Shown one piece after another: positions 11,027-18,863 of a DNA stretch of 24,492 nt (the stretch's first letter is position 1; every line of letters begins with the position of its first letter). The notes beneath the pieces were generated by a model, which saw only the letters and a list, made by a program, of their open reading frames with translations, was not told the DNA's origin and made no database searches. Source of the stretch: JBFMEX01 sp040752215 (GTDB taxonomy: Bacteria > Pseudomonadota > Alphaproteobacteria > Rhizobiales > Hyphomicrobiaceae); contig JBFMEX010000108.1 of NCBI GenBank assembly GCA_040752215.1, positions 1 through 24,492 on the forward strand, given 5' to 3'. The position numbers and the translations under genes were made by a program.

Positions 11027-11650
11027 CTACCACAGCTTGACGTCCTTGCCCTCGCGCCGCAGCCGCTCGGCCCGCTCGCCGAGCCAGCGCTGGAAGTTCG
11101 GCTCTTCGTCGTAGGCCTTCTCCTTCACGTAGACGAACGTCGAAAGGAAATGGAACGGCTTCCAGTAGCCGAGCAGGCGCCAGGCCTCGGCTTCGCGTCC
11201 CGACTTGCCGGCGACGTCGGCCGGGTCGCGGGGGAAGAAGCAGAGCGTCGGCGTGAAGTTGACCTTCCAGCGCTCGGCGAGCTTGCGCTCCTCGAGCTTC
11301 TTGCCGTCGAAATCGGTCACCTCGCGCGAGCCGTAGAGGTTGAGTTGCAGGGCGAGAAAGTTGTCTTGGATGTAGCGAGCGGTCTCCGGGTCTGCGAGAT
11401 TGACGCGATGCATCTCGGCGCAATAGGGGCAGCCGCGCTGCTCCCAGAACACGACGAGGTGCTTGCCGGCCGCGGCCGCCTCGGCGTGGTCCTCCTTGAG
11501 GTCGAGGAACGAGGTGTGAAACCAAGGCTGCGCGTGCAACCCGTCGTCGGTCAGCGGCAGCGGCGCCGCCGCCGAGGCAGAGCGGGTGACCGCGGGCAGC
11601 AGCAGCGCAGCCGCCGGCAGGGCGAGGAGCTGGCGGCGGGTCGTCGTCAT
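11027..11650 (-). CDS. Exported thioredoxin-fold protein with CPYC site (SoxW-like)
   Basis: A 207-residue periplasmic thioredoxin-like protein. The N-terminus has a twin-arginine-like start (TTTRRQLL) and an alanine/leucine core ending near residue 28, so it may be exported by Tat or Sec. The redox pair is C74-P-Y-C77 in VVFWEQRGCPYCAEM, and the cis-proline loop is FTPTLCFF. It resembles SoxW and related thioredoxins that reduce or repair periplasmic sulphur proteins. CPYC is the glutaredoxin-type dipeptide, here in a thioredoxin fold. No sox genes lie in the window, so the partner is unknown. The start is ATG 11650, divergent from coaD. Confidence 0.84.
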   Translation of the reverse strand: MTTTRRQLLALPAAALLLPAVTRSASAAAPLPLTDDGLHAQPWFHTSFLDLKEDHAEAAAAGKHLVVFWEQRGCPYCAEMHRVNLADPETARYIQDNFLALQLNLYGSREVTDFDGKKLEERKLAERWKVNFTPTLCFFPRDPADVAGKSGREAEAWRLLGYWKPFHFLSTFVYVKEKAYDEEPNFQRWLGERAERLRREGKDVKLW

Positions 11651-11827
11651 GGCCGTTCACCCTCTGTCGAGCTTGCAGAGCACGCCGGAATTCCGGTCGG
11701 GCCTCGACGTAGTATATGGTGTCAGGCGTGCGAGTGCTGCAACCAAACCTATACAGGGGGGGCCAGCGCTTGCTGCACCCGGGAGGCGGCGGCTCGATGG
11801 TCGCCCCCCTCGACCAAGGAGGCGCAC
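11651..11827. other. Divergent intergenic region between the thioredoxin gene and coaD
   Basis: This 177-base gap should carry promoters in both directions. On the forward strand TATACA (11750-11755) and TAGTAT (11710-11715) are -10-like, but I see no well-spaced -35 partner for either. Confidence 0.3.
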
Positions 11828-12325
11828 GTGGCGCGAACCGGCTTCTATTCCGGTACATTCGACCCGGTGACGCTCGGCCACACCGACGTCATCGCACGGG
11901 CGGCGACCCTGGTCGACCGCCTGGTGATCGGCATCGGCGTACACGACGTCAAGAAGCCGATGTTCTCGGCCGCCGAGCGCGCCGAGATGCTGGAGCAGGA
12001 GACGCGCGACATCGCCCGCCGGCTCGGGACGACGATCGATATCGTCACATTCTCCAATCTGGTCGTCGACGCCGCCCGGGCCAACGGCGCCAGCGTCATC
12101 TTCCGGGGCCTGCGCGACGGCACGGACTTCGACTACGAGATGCAGATGGCGGGCATGAACGGCGCCATGGCGCGGGACATCCAGACCGTGTTCGTCGCCG
12201 CGAGCCCGCTCGTGCGCCACATCGCCGCAAACCTGGTACGGCAGATCGCGACCATGGGTGGCGACGTGTCGCCGTTCGTGGCCCCCGACGTGGTACGGCG
12301 GCTGGCCGGCAAGGTCGCGCGCTGA
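11828..12325 (+). CDS. coaD: Phosphopantetheine adenylyltransferase
   Basis: A 165-residue CoaD, which transfers AMP from ATP to 4'-phosphopantetheine, giving dephospho-CoA, the fourth step of coenzyme A synthesis. The nucleotidyltransferase motif is SGTFDPVTLGH with H18, matching the catalytic histidine of E. coli CoaD; the FRGLRDGTDFDYE segment (92-104) binds phosphopantetheine and ATP. Length agrees with the family. The reading frame is open far upstream, but GTG 11828 is clearly the start: AAGGAGG (11816-11822) lies 5 bases before it and the fold begins at once. Its order before two cyclophilins, queA and tgt is a conserved rhizobial arrangement. Confidence 0.96.
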   Translation: MARTGFYSGTFDPVTLGHTDVIARAATLVDRLVIGIGVHDVKKPMFSAAERAEMLEQETRDIARRLGTTIDIVTFSNLVVDAARANGASVIFRGLRDGTDFDYEMQMAGMNGAMARDIQTVFVAASPLVRHIAANLVRQIATMGGDVSPFVAPDVVRRLAGKVAR

Positions 12326-12344
12326 GAGGCGCTGGGCTTATCCG

Positions 12345-12373
12345 TTGCGCTCCTCGGCCGGAGAGGCCATAAG
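12345..12373 (+). promoter_or_regulatory. Candidate promoter before the lipoprotein cyclophilin
   Basis: TTGCGC (12345-12350) and CATAAG (12368-12373) are separated by 17 bases. CATAAG matches four of six bases of the -10 consensus. This would let the ppi-DUF423-queA-tgt genes be transcribed apart from coaD. Confidence 0.35.
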
Positions 12374-12433
12374 TCGGCGCACAATCGGATCAATCGCGGC
12401 CCCTTTGGCCCGACGGCAGGAGGCACCTCGACG

Positions 12434-13012
12434 ATGCGTCTCGCGACTGGATTTGCGCTGCTCGGAATGGCGCTGGCGCTGGTGGCGTGCGGGCAATCGG
12501 GTCCAAACGTGGAGGCCGCGGGGGCGGCCGGTCAGAGCCCGGCAAAAGCACCGGCAGCGCGCGAGCGCGTGGTGCTCGAGCTGAAGCAGGGCAAGGTGGT
12601 GATCGAGCTGCGCCCCGATCTGGCGCCGAAGCACGTCGAGCGGGTCAAGACGCTGGTCGGGGAAGGGTTCTACAACGGGCTCAAGTTCCATCGCGTGATT
12701 GCCGGATTCATGGCCCAGACCGGCGACCCGACCGGATCCGGTGCCGGCGGCTCCAAGTATCCCGACCTGCCGGCCGAGTTCAGCCCGACCCAGTTCGAGC
12801 GCGGCACGATCGGGGCGGCTAGGACCTCGAACCCGAACAGCGCCAACAGCCAGTTCTTCATCTGCTTCGCCCACGCGCCGCATCTGAACGGCAAGTACAC
12901 GGTGTGGGGCCAGGTGGTCGAAGGCATGCAATTCGTCGATCAGATCGCCAAGGGCGAGCCCCCGGCCAAGCCGGACGTGATCGTCAAGATGTACATGGCG
13001 GGCGGCGCCTGA
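12434..13012 (+). CDS. Lipoprotein cyclophilin, peptidyl-prolyl cis-trans isomerase
   Basis: A 192-residue cyclophilin-type PPIase that isomerises proline bonds during folding. The signal peptide ends in a lipobox LVAC with C19, so the protein should be lipid-anchored on the periplasmic side. After a Gly/Ala/Pro linker the catalytic domain begins near residue 45. It shows FHRVIAGFMAQTGDP, the GGSKYPDLPAEF segment and SNPNSANSQFFICF, the usual active-site set. The position of the cyclosporin-contacting tryptophan is histidine (PHLNGKY), as in many bacterial forms. AGGAGG (12418-12423) precedes ATG 12434. It is followed 60 bases later by a close cytosolic paralogue, pointing to a local duplication. 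Confidence 0.95.
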   Translation: MRLATGFALLGMALALVACGQSGPNVEAAGAAGQSPAKAPAARERVVLELKQGKVVIELRPDLAPKHVERVKTLVGEGFYNGLKFHRVIAGFMAQTGDPTGSGAGGSKYPDLPAEFSPTQFERGTIGAARTSNPNSANSQFFICFAHAPHLNGKYTVWGQVVEGMQFVDQIAKGEPPAKPDVIVKMYMAGGA

Positions 13013-13071
13013 GCGTCTGCCGCGCCGGCCCGTCCAGGCCTATTCGGAAGTCCCCGCGACAAGGAGCATCC

Positions 13072-13548
13072 ATGACTGCCAAGGCAGATCCCGAGAACAC
13101 GCTGATCATCGAGACCACCAAGGGCCGCGTCGTCATCGCCATGCGCCCCGATCTGGCACCGAAGCACGTCGAGCGGATCAAGACGCTGGCGCGCGAAGGC
13201 TTCTACGACGGCATCGTGTTCCATCGCGTGATCGATGGCTTCATGGCCCAGACCGGCTGCCCTGACGGCCGCGGAACCGGCGGCTCCTCGTATCCGAACC
13301 TGCCGGCCGAGTTCAACGCCGAGCCGCACGTGCGCGGCGTGTGCTCGATGGCGCGCGCCAACAATCCGAACAGCGCCAACAGCCAGTTCTTCATCTGCTT
13401 CGACGACGCGACCTTCCTCGACCGCCAGTACACGGTCTGGGGCAAGGTCATCGAGGGCATGGAGAACGTTGACAAAATCAAGCGCGGTGAGCCGGTGCGC
13501 GATCCCGACAGGATGATCTCGGTCAAGGTCGCGGCCGACGCGGCCTGA
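13072..13548 (+). CDS. Cytosolic cyclophilin, peptidyl-prolyl cis-trans isomerase
   Basis: A 158-residue single-domain cyclophilin without a signal peptide, thus a cytoplasmic folding helper. The active site FHRVIDGFMAQTGCP, the GGSSYPNLPAEF loop and NPNSANSQFFICF are intact. Large stretches match the preceding lipoprotein cyclophilin (both have RPDLAPKHVER and NPNSANSQFFICF), so the two are paralogues. The tryptophan position is phenylalanine (TFLDRQY). AAGGAG (13061-13066) is 5 bases before ATG 13072. It forms a likely operon with the flanking cyclophilin and DUF423 genes. Confidence 0.95.
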   Translation: MTAKADPENTLIIETTKGRVVIAMRPDLAPKHVERIKTLAREGFYDGIVFHRVIDGFMAQTGCPDGRGTGGSSYPNLPAEFNAEPHVRGVCSMARANNPNSANSQFFICFDDATFLDRQYTVWGKVIEGMENVDKIKRGEPVRDPDRMISVKVAADAA

Positions 13549-13572
13549 TCGGAGGGAAAGAGCGAGGCGAGC

Positions 13573-13950
13573 ATGAACGGCGCCGTGCGCGTGCTGGTGA
13601 TGCTGGTCGGCCTTACCGGCGCCAGCGGCGTGGCACTCGGCGCGCTGGCGGCGCACCGGGTCTCGGATCCGGCGCTGGCGACCGCAGCCCACATGCTGCT
13701 GATCCACGCGGCGGCGTCGCTCGGCGTGCTCGCCGTCGCCGCGCGCTCCGGCCGGCCGCTGATCGCGCTGCTCGCGGCCGGGCTGCTGCTGGCGGGCGCG
13801 GCGCTGTTTGCCGGCGACATCGCGCTGCGGGCGATCACGGGACACCGCCTGTTCCCGCTCGCGGCGCCGACCGGCGGCTCGACCATGATCGCGGGTTGGC
13901 TCACGCTGGCGTTGGCCGGGCTCGTCGGCCGGCGGGCCGGAACCGGCTAG
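13573..13950 (+). CDS. DUF423 small membrane protein
   Basis: A 125-residue hydrophobic protein of the DUF423 (YgdD) family; its function is unknown. Four membrane helices are visible at about 6-27, 37-56, 60-80 and 100-118. Family marks are LGALAAH near residue 23 and the loop GHRLFPLAAPTGGSTMIAGW near residue 95. It starts 24 bases after the cyclophilin stop, with GAGG (13564-13567) as ribosome site, and ends 19 bases before queA, so co-transcription with both is likely. Confidence 0.85.
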   Translation: MNGAVRVLVMLVGLTGASGVALGALAAHRVSDPALATAAHMLLIHAAASLGVLAVAARSGRPLIALLAAGLLLAGAALFAGDIALRAITGHRLFPLAAPTGGSTMIAGWLTLALAGLVGRRAGTG

Positions 13951-13969
13951 CGTCCAATCGACGAGGGTC

Positions 13970-15046
13970 ATGCGTACCGATCTGTTCGACTTCGATCTGC
14001 CCGAGGACCGGATCGCGCTCCATCCCGCGCGCCCGCGCGATGCGGCGCGGCTGTTGGTCGTCGGTGCCGACGGCCGGCTCGCCGACCATTCGGTGCGCGA
14101 TCTTCCGGAGCTGCTCCGGCCCGGCGACGCGCTGGTGCTCAACGATACACGGGTGATACCTGCCGCACTCTCCGGTGCGCGGACGCGCGAGGGCCACGTC
14201 GCGGCGATCGACGTGACGCTGATCGAACGGCTCGACGAGAGCCGCTGGCAGGCGTTCGCGCGGCCGCAGAAGCGGCTCAGGCCCGGCGATGTGATCCGTT
14301 TCGGCGGCGACGGCAAGGTCTGCTACGCCGACGTGCTCGACGGGATCGTCGAGGCCAAGGGCGAGGGCGGCCTGGTCACGCTCCGCTTCAACCTGCACAG
14401 CGCGTTCCTCGATGCGGCGATCGCCGAGCGGGGTGAAATGCCGCTGCCGCCCTACATCGCCGCCAAGCGTCGGCCGGGCGAGGCCGATCGCCGCGACTAT
14501 CAGACCATGTTCGCCGCCCGCGACGGCGCGGTGGCGGCGCCGACGGCGGGCCTGCACTTCACGCCGGAGCTGATGCAGCGGCTCGCGGCGCGCGGCGTCT
14601 CGCACCATCTCGTCACGCTGCATGTCGGCGCTGGGACCTTCCTGCCGGTCAGGAGCGAGGACACCCGCGACCACGTCATGCACGTCGAATGGGGGGAGGT
14701 GTCGGTCGAGACGGCGGCGGTGCTGGAGCGCGTCAGGGGCGACGGCGGGCGGATCGTCGCCGTCGGCACGACCTCGCTGAGGCTGCTCGAGACGGCGGCG
14801 GCGGAGACGGGTGAGATCCGTCCGTTCGCCGGTCCTACGCAGATCTTCATCACCCCCGGCTACCGCTTCCACGCGGTCGACGTGCTGATGACCAACTTCC
14901 ATCTTCCGCGCTCGACGCTGTTCATGCTGGTCACCGCCTTCTCGGGGCTCGAGACGATGCGGGCCGCCTACCGGCATGCGATCGACAACAGGTACCGCTT
15001 CTATTCCTACGGCGACGCCTGCCTGCTGCACCGCTCCGCCGGCTAG
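13970..15046 (+). CDS. queA: S-adenosylmethionine:tRNA ribosyltransferase-isomerase
   Basis: A 358-residue QueA, which moves the ribosyl part of S-adenosylmethionine onto 7-aminomethyl-7-deazaguanine in tRNA to make epoxyqueuosine. The family set is complete: N-terminal FDFDLPEDRIALHP, VLNDTRVIPAAL, AAPTAGLHFTPEL, TLHVGAGTFLPV, HVEWGEVS, VGTTSLRLLE and the C-terminal TNFHLPRSTLFMLV. Length is normal. GAGGG (13963-13967) lies very close to ATG 13970. It acts directly after Tgt, whose gene follows 29 bases on, so the two consecutive queuosine steps are encoded together. Confidence 0.97.
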   Translation: MRTDLFDFDLPEDRIALHPARPRDAARLLVVGADGRLADHSVRDLPELLRPGDALVLNDTRVIPAALSGARTREGHVAAIDVTLIERLDESRWQAFARPQKRLRPGDVIRFGGDGKVCYADVLDGIVEAKGEGGLVTLRFNLHSAFLDAAIAERGEMPLPPYIAAKRRPGEADRRDYQTMFAARDGAVAAPTAGLHFTPELMQRLAARGVSHHLVTLHVGAGTFLPVRSEDTRDHVMHVEWGEVSVETAAVLERVRGDGGRIVAVGTTSLRLLETAAAETGEIRPFAGPTQIFITPGYRFHAVDVLMTNFHLPRSTLFMLVTAFSGLETMRAAYRHAIDNRYRFYSYGDACLLHRSAG

Positions 15047-15075
15047 CTCGAGCAACCGAGGTCTTGACACCCTCC

Positions 15076-16236
15076 ATGGAGAAACCGTCACCGACGTCCG
15101 GCTACCGGCTGCTGCGCCAGGACGGCAGCGCCCGCCTCGGCGAGATCACCACGCCGCACGGGGTGATCCGCACGCCGGCGTTCATGCCCGTCGGCACCGC
15201 GGCGACGGTCAAGGCCGTCTATCTCGATCAGGTCGAGGCGGCGGGCGCCGACATCATCCTCGGCAACACCTATCACCTGATGCTGCGGCCCGGCGCCGAG
15301 CGGGTGGCGCGGCTCGGGGGCTTGCACGCATTCATGGGCTGGAAACGGCCAATCCTCACCGATTCGGGCGGCTTCCAGGTAATGAGCCTCGCCCGGATCC
15401 GGCGCATGTCTGAGGAGGGCGCCGAGTTCGCCTCGCACATCGACGGCACGCGTCACCTGCTGACACCGGAGCGCTCGATCGAGATCCAGTGCCTGCTCGG
15501 TGCCGACATCCAGATGCAGCTCGACGAGTGCATCGAGCTTCCCGCTGAGCGGGTCGAGGTCGCGCGTGCCATGGAGCTGTCGCTCAGATGGGCCGAGCGG
15601 TCGAAGCGCGCCTTCGCCGAGCGGTCGGCGCCGGGGCAGGCACTCTACGGCATCGTGCAGGGCGGCACCGATGCGGCACTGAGACGGCGCTCGGCCGAGG
15701 CGCTGGTGGCGACCGGATTCGACGGCTACGCGGTCGGTGGCCTTGCGGTCGGCGAGGGGCACGCGGCGATGCTGGCGACGCTCGAGGAGACTCTGGCGTT
15801 CCTCCCTGCCGACCGGCCGCGTTACCTGATGGGCGTCGGCACGCCGCTCGATCTCATCGAGGCGGTCGGGCGCGGGGTCGACATGTTCGATTGCGTGATG
15901 CCGACCCGGAACGGCCGCCACGGGCTCGCGTTCACCTGGAGCGGGCGTGTCAACCTGCGCAACGCCTGCCACGCCGAGGACCCCGCCCCCCTCGATCCTG
16001 AAAGCGAGTGTCCGGCGGCGCGGGACTACTCGCGCGCCTACCTCCACCATCTGGTGCGCTCCGGCGAGTACCTCGGCGCGATGCTGTTGTCGTGGTCGAA
16101 TACGGCCTTCTACCAGCAGCTGATGGCGGCTATGCGGGCGGCGATCGCGGAAGGTCGGTTCGAGGCCTGGGCGGAGGAGGCGAAGGCGCGGCTCGCCGAG
16201 ACGCCGGCGGCGAGAAAATCGATGAACGCAAACTGA
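15076..16236 (+). CDS. tgt: tRNA-guanine transglycosylase with degenerate zinc site
   Basis: A 386-residue Tgt that swaps guanine-34 of GUN-anticodon tRNAs for preQ1, the step before QueA. Catalytic aspartates are present in TDSGGFQVM (D96) and in MFDCVMPTRNGRHG (D272), as are the substrate segments GIVQGG and GGLAVGE. The zinc site is unusual. The usual C-x-C-x-x-C then H pattern (Zymomonas C318, C320, C323, H349) reads S310-E-C312-P-A-A315, and S341 at the histidine spot (SWSN), so only one of four ligands remains. ATG 15076 is used; TTG 15064 is in frame and nearer to GAGG (15058-15061), so the start may be four codons earlier. Confidence 0.96.
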   Translation: MEKPSPTSGYRLLRQDGSARLGEITTPHGVIRTPAFMPVGTAATVKAVYLDQVEAAGADIILGNTYHLMLRPGAERVARLGGLHAFMGWKRPILTDSGGFQVMSLARIRRMSEEGAEFASHIDGTRHLLTPERSIEIQCLLGADIQMQLDECIELPAERVEVARAMELSLRWAERSKRAFAERSAPGQALYGIVQGGTDAALRRRSAEALVATGFDGYAVGGLAVGEGHAAMLATLEETLAFLPADRPRYLMGVGTPLDLIEAVGRGVDMFDCVMPTRNGRHGLAFTWSGRVNLRNACHAEDPAPLDPESECPAARDYSRAYLHHLVRSGEYLGAMLLSWSNTAFYQQLMAAMRAAIAEGRFEAWAEEAKARLAETPAARKSMNAN

Positions 16237-16331
16237 CGATCGCATTCAGAGGGGGTTCAAGGCGGGAAGCGCATTCTCCTGTCATCGAACGCGACGGAAG
16301 CCTCCGGCGCTCGGGAAACAGGGGACCAACG

Positions 16332-16772
16332 ATGAAGATCTCGACCATTCTCGCCTCCGCCACGCTGATCGCCGGCCTGACGATCGCCGCCCTGCCGGCC
16401 TCCGCCGACATCGTCGACCGTCGTCAGCACAATCAGGATCACCGCATCGACCAGGGTGTTCGCTCGGGCACGCTGACCTCGGAGGAGGCCGCCCGCCTGC
16501 GCCGCGAGCAGGACGAGATCGCCGATCTCGAGCGGCGTTTCGAGCGCGACGGCAAGCTCAGCTATTGGGAGAAGCAGCGCCTGGCCGAGCTGCAGAGCAA
16601 GGCGAGCCGCCACATCTACAACCAGAAGCACGACGGCGACGTGTCGCGGCGCATCTGGTACAAGCCGTGGAGCTGGCAGAAGCCCTGGGGCTGGGGCAGG
16701 CCGTGGGGCTGGAACAAGTGGAGTGACAACCGTCACGACCACGACGAACCGAGCTACCGCCGCTGGTGGTAG
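16332..16772 (+). CDS. Exported protein with Trp-rich hexapeptide repeats
   Basis: A 146-residue protein, function unknown. Residues 1-25 are a signal peptide (ending PASADIV). Residues about 28-100 are helical and charged and resemble a widespread alphaproteobacterial periplasmic family (pattern RQHNQDHRIDQGVRSGTLT, then DLERRFERDGKLSYWEK and SRHIYNQKHD). The tail, residues 109-146, holds ten tryptophans. Three hexapeptides, KPWSWQ, KPWGWG and RPWGWN, follow in series, then a His/Asp patch (RHDHDEP) and a terminal WW. Aromatic/basic tails of this kind could bind membranes, polysaccharide or metal; this is inference. CAGGGGA (16319-16325) supports ATG 16332. A strong terminator follows. Confidence 0.8.
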   Translation: MKISTILASATLIAGLTIAALPASADIVDRRQHNQDHRIDQGVRSGTLTSEEAARLRREQDEIADLERRFERDGKLSYWEKQRLAELQSKASRHIYNQKHDGDVSRRIWYKPWSWQKPWGWGRPWGWNKWSDNRHDHDEPSYRRWW

Positions 16773-16819
16773 CACGCTTCTGAGCCACCGAGGGCGCCGG
16801 GTGCGCCCTATCGGGGAGG

Positions 16820-16845
16820 GAGGGCCGTCCTTCGGGGCGGCCCTC
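16820..16845. terminator. Bidirectional hairpin with UUCG tetraloop
   Basis: An 11-bp stem, GAGGGCCGTCC (16820-16830) and GGGCGGCCCTC (16835-16845) with one G-T wobble, is closed by TTCG, an extra-stable cUUCGg tetraloop. It sits between the forward Trp-rich gene and the convergent FkbM gene, so it can serve both strands. There is no T-run. Confidence 0.65.
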
Positions 16846-16877
16846 TCGTCGTCGCGGGCGCCGTGACGAATATGGAA

Positions 16878-17795
16878 CTATCGTGCCGTGACCCACTTGC
16901 GATGGACCAGGATCGCGTCGAATTGAGGCTGCCTCGGCCTGCCGACGAGGTCGCCGAGGCGCTCGATGGCATAGCTCCGCCCCTCCTGCACGTGCACGAA
17001 GTCGGCGGCGAAACGCGCGAGCGTTGCCGTCAGGTAGGCGACGTCGGCCGGCGTGTAGCGGTCGGGCGTCAATTCCAGCGCGATCGCCCGGCAGTCGGCC
17101 ATGATCTCGGCTTCGGCTCCGGCGATCACCGCCGGCTCGAAGCCCTCGGTGTCGATCACCAGCACGAATGGCGTGGCCGGCGGCAGCCGGCCGGCGAGCC
17201 GCTCGACGCCGATCTCGCTCGCCGCGCTCTGGCGCCAGCCGGGGGGCGGCACGAAGGTGTGCGAGCCGAGATTGCGCGCGTGCCTGTAGAAAGTGCGCGT
17301 CTCGGCTGCCGCTCCTGCGGCGACGTTCAGCAACGTCACCTCGGCATCGGCGAGGTCGGCAAGGTTCTTGGTCAACAGGGCGAAGTTCAACGCGTCGGGC
17401 TCGTAAGCGAGGAAGCGGCGGAAGCCCGCCGCGTGGGCGTTGAGGCAGGTGGTGCCGATGTTGGCGCCGACGTTGACCAGCAGCAGGTCCGCGGGCCGGA
17501 GGCTGATGGCGTGGAGCGTTTCGGTCAGCCGCTGCATCAGCGCGTGGCCGTACTCGCCCCGCTGGATCAGGCTCGCAGCGATCACCTTGTCCCTGGTCGC
17601 GACGTGGACCGGGTGGCCGTGGCGGTCGAGGAGCACGATCTCGCCCTGGCCATTGGCCTCCAGGATATCGAGCGCGAGGCCGGCGGCGTGCTTGCTTGAG
17701 ACCTCCGCCTCGCCGGCGAAGGCCTTGCGCAGCATCTTGAACGGATTGGGATCAATCGCGGCACGCAACAGGCCGAGGCGGGTCAGCACCTTCAT
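16878..17795 (-). CDS. FkbM-family methyltransferase
   Basis: A 305-residue SAM-dependent methyltransferase of the FkbM family. The SAM-binding motif VNVGANIGTT is at 107-116, followed by the acidic YEPD loop (131-134), and the C-terminal half has VLVIDTEGFEPAVIAGA, the FkbM signature. FkbM enzymes O-methylate hydroxyl groups of sugars or polyketides; the substrate here is unknown. It starts at ATG 17795, which overlaps the stop of the upstream glycosyltransferase by four bases (ATGA), so the pair is translationally coupled. Methylation of a glycan made by that neighbour is a reasonable inference. Confidence 0.87.
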   Translation of the reverse strand: MKVLTRLGLLRAAIDPNPFKMLRKAFAGEAEVSSKHAAGLALDILEANGQGEIVLLDRHGHPVHVATRDKVIAASLIQRGEYGHALMQRLTETLHAISLRPADLLLVNVGANIGTTCLNAHAAGFRRFLAYEPDALNFALLTKNLADLADAEVTLLNVAAGAAAETRTFYRHARNLGSHTFVPPPGWRQSAASEIGVERLAGRLPPATPFVLVIDTEGFEPAVIAGAEAEIMADCRAIALELTPDRYTPADVAYLTATLARFAADFVHVQEGRSYAIERLGDLVGRPRQPQFDAILVHRKWVTAR

Positions 17796-18733
17796 GCGCC
17801 GACGCCCGGCTCGTCGCTGCGCCTCACGTCCTGCCGGGCAATCGCATCGCCCGCGAGGCCGCGAAACGACTCGATCATCTTGTGCCATTCCTTCCAGGCG
17901 GAGATGCGGGCCCGCGCCGCGCCATCGGCGTTGCGCAGCGCGCTCAATGCGAGGCGCTTGCCGGTCAGGCCGGCCGACTTGGCGCCGTAGCCGAGGCTGG
18001 CCAATGCCGAGACGAGCGCCGGCAGATAGCCCTTCTCGTGTCGCAGCGCGACGATGCGGTTGCGCCGGGTGATGGCGGCGATACGGGCGCGGTTCATCTG
18101 CTCGGCCTGCCAGTCGCTGCCGGTAGCGGCGGTGTCGACGACGCGGGGAAAGTCCGAGTAGACGATGACCATGCCGGCCGCGCTGGCGGCACGGGTGAAG
18201 GCCTGGTCCTCGTAACCGGTCTTGTTGAACTTGGGATCGAAGCGCAGCGCGAGGCCGTCGGCGGCCACCCAACTGCGCCTGAACGAGGTGTTGCCCATGC
18301 CGGTGACGGGCCTGATCTGGCCGTGGCGGAACTTCGGCGGATGGCCGACGAGCGCGCCGCTGACGCCGTCGCACGCGAGCTCCCGATACGAGCGGAGCTG
18401 ACCTTCGAGCCAGCCCGGCTCCAACAGCATGTCGTCGTCGACGAAGGCGAGAACCTCGGCGTCGGTCTCGAGCGCGAGAGCGAGTGCGAGGTTGCGTGCG
18501 TTGGCGTAGCCGGCCGCGGGCTCGTGGCCATAGCGGGTCGGGAACGGGAGCGCGGCGGTCAAATCGCGAACGTACGCGTCGTAGGCGCTTACGGGGTTGT
18601 TGTCGGCGACGACGAGGGAAAAGCGCACGCCCGGCGGCACGTTCAGCCGAGCCACCGAGCCGACGAAGGCACGGAAGCAGGCTGGCCGGCGATAGGTACA
18701 GACCATCAAGGCCAGAGAGCCGATTTCCGGCAC
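17792..18733 (-). CDS. Family 2 glycosyltransferase
   Basis: A 313-residue GT2-type (GT-A fold) glycosyltransferase. Motifs are CTYRRP at 12-17, the strand SLVVADNNP near 39-47, AGYANARN at 74-81, and FVDDDM with the nucleotide-sugar metal acidic triad D99-D101. It probably adds a sugar to a cell-surface glycan or small acceptor; donor and acceptor are unknown. No membrane helix is apparent. The frame is open further upstream, but GTG 18731-18733 is preferred: AGGAG lies 7 bases upstream and the family fold begins within the first ten residues. A longer reading would run into the divergent MgtC-type gene. It is coupled to the FkbM methyltransferase downstream. Confidence 0.88.
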   Translation of the reverse strand: MPEIGSLALMVCTYRRPACFRAFVGSVARLNVPPGVRFSLVVADNNPVSAYDAYVRDLTAALPFPTRYGHEPAAGYANARNLALALALETDAEVLAFVDDDMLLEPGWLEGQLRSYRELACDGVSGALVGHPPKFRHGQIRPVTGMGNTSFRRSWVAADGLALRFDPKFNKTGYEDQAFTRAASAAGMVIVYSDFPRVVDTAATGSDWQAEQMNRARIAAITRRNRIVALRHEKGYLPALVSALASLGYGAKSAGLTGKRLALSALRNADGAARARISAWKEWHKMIESFRGLAGDAIARQDVRRSDEPGVGA

Positions 18734-18863
18734 CGATCCACTCCTGGTAAGGCTCAGTTGAGAAAGGGCGTTCCGTTTCGGGGCAAGCAATTGCACTTTG
18801 CCGAAGGCGCGTCCAGACAGGGTGACGGCGCAGCTGTGGGATCGCGTGGGAGGCGGCTCGGCG

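Noticed and set aside
10646..11827. Long forward extension fused to coaD
   Set aside because: The frame is simply open; it overlaps the reverse thioredoxin gene, and coaD has an excellent ribosome site at 11816-11822 with the fold starting at GTG 11828.
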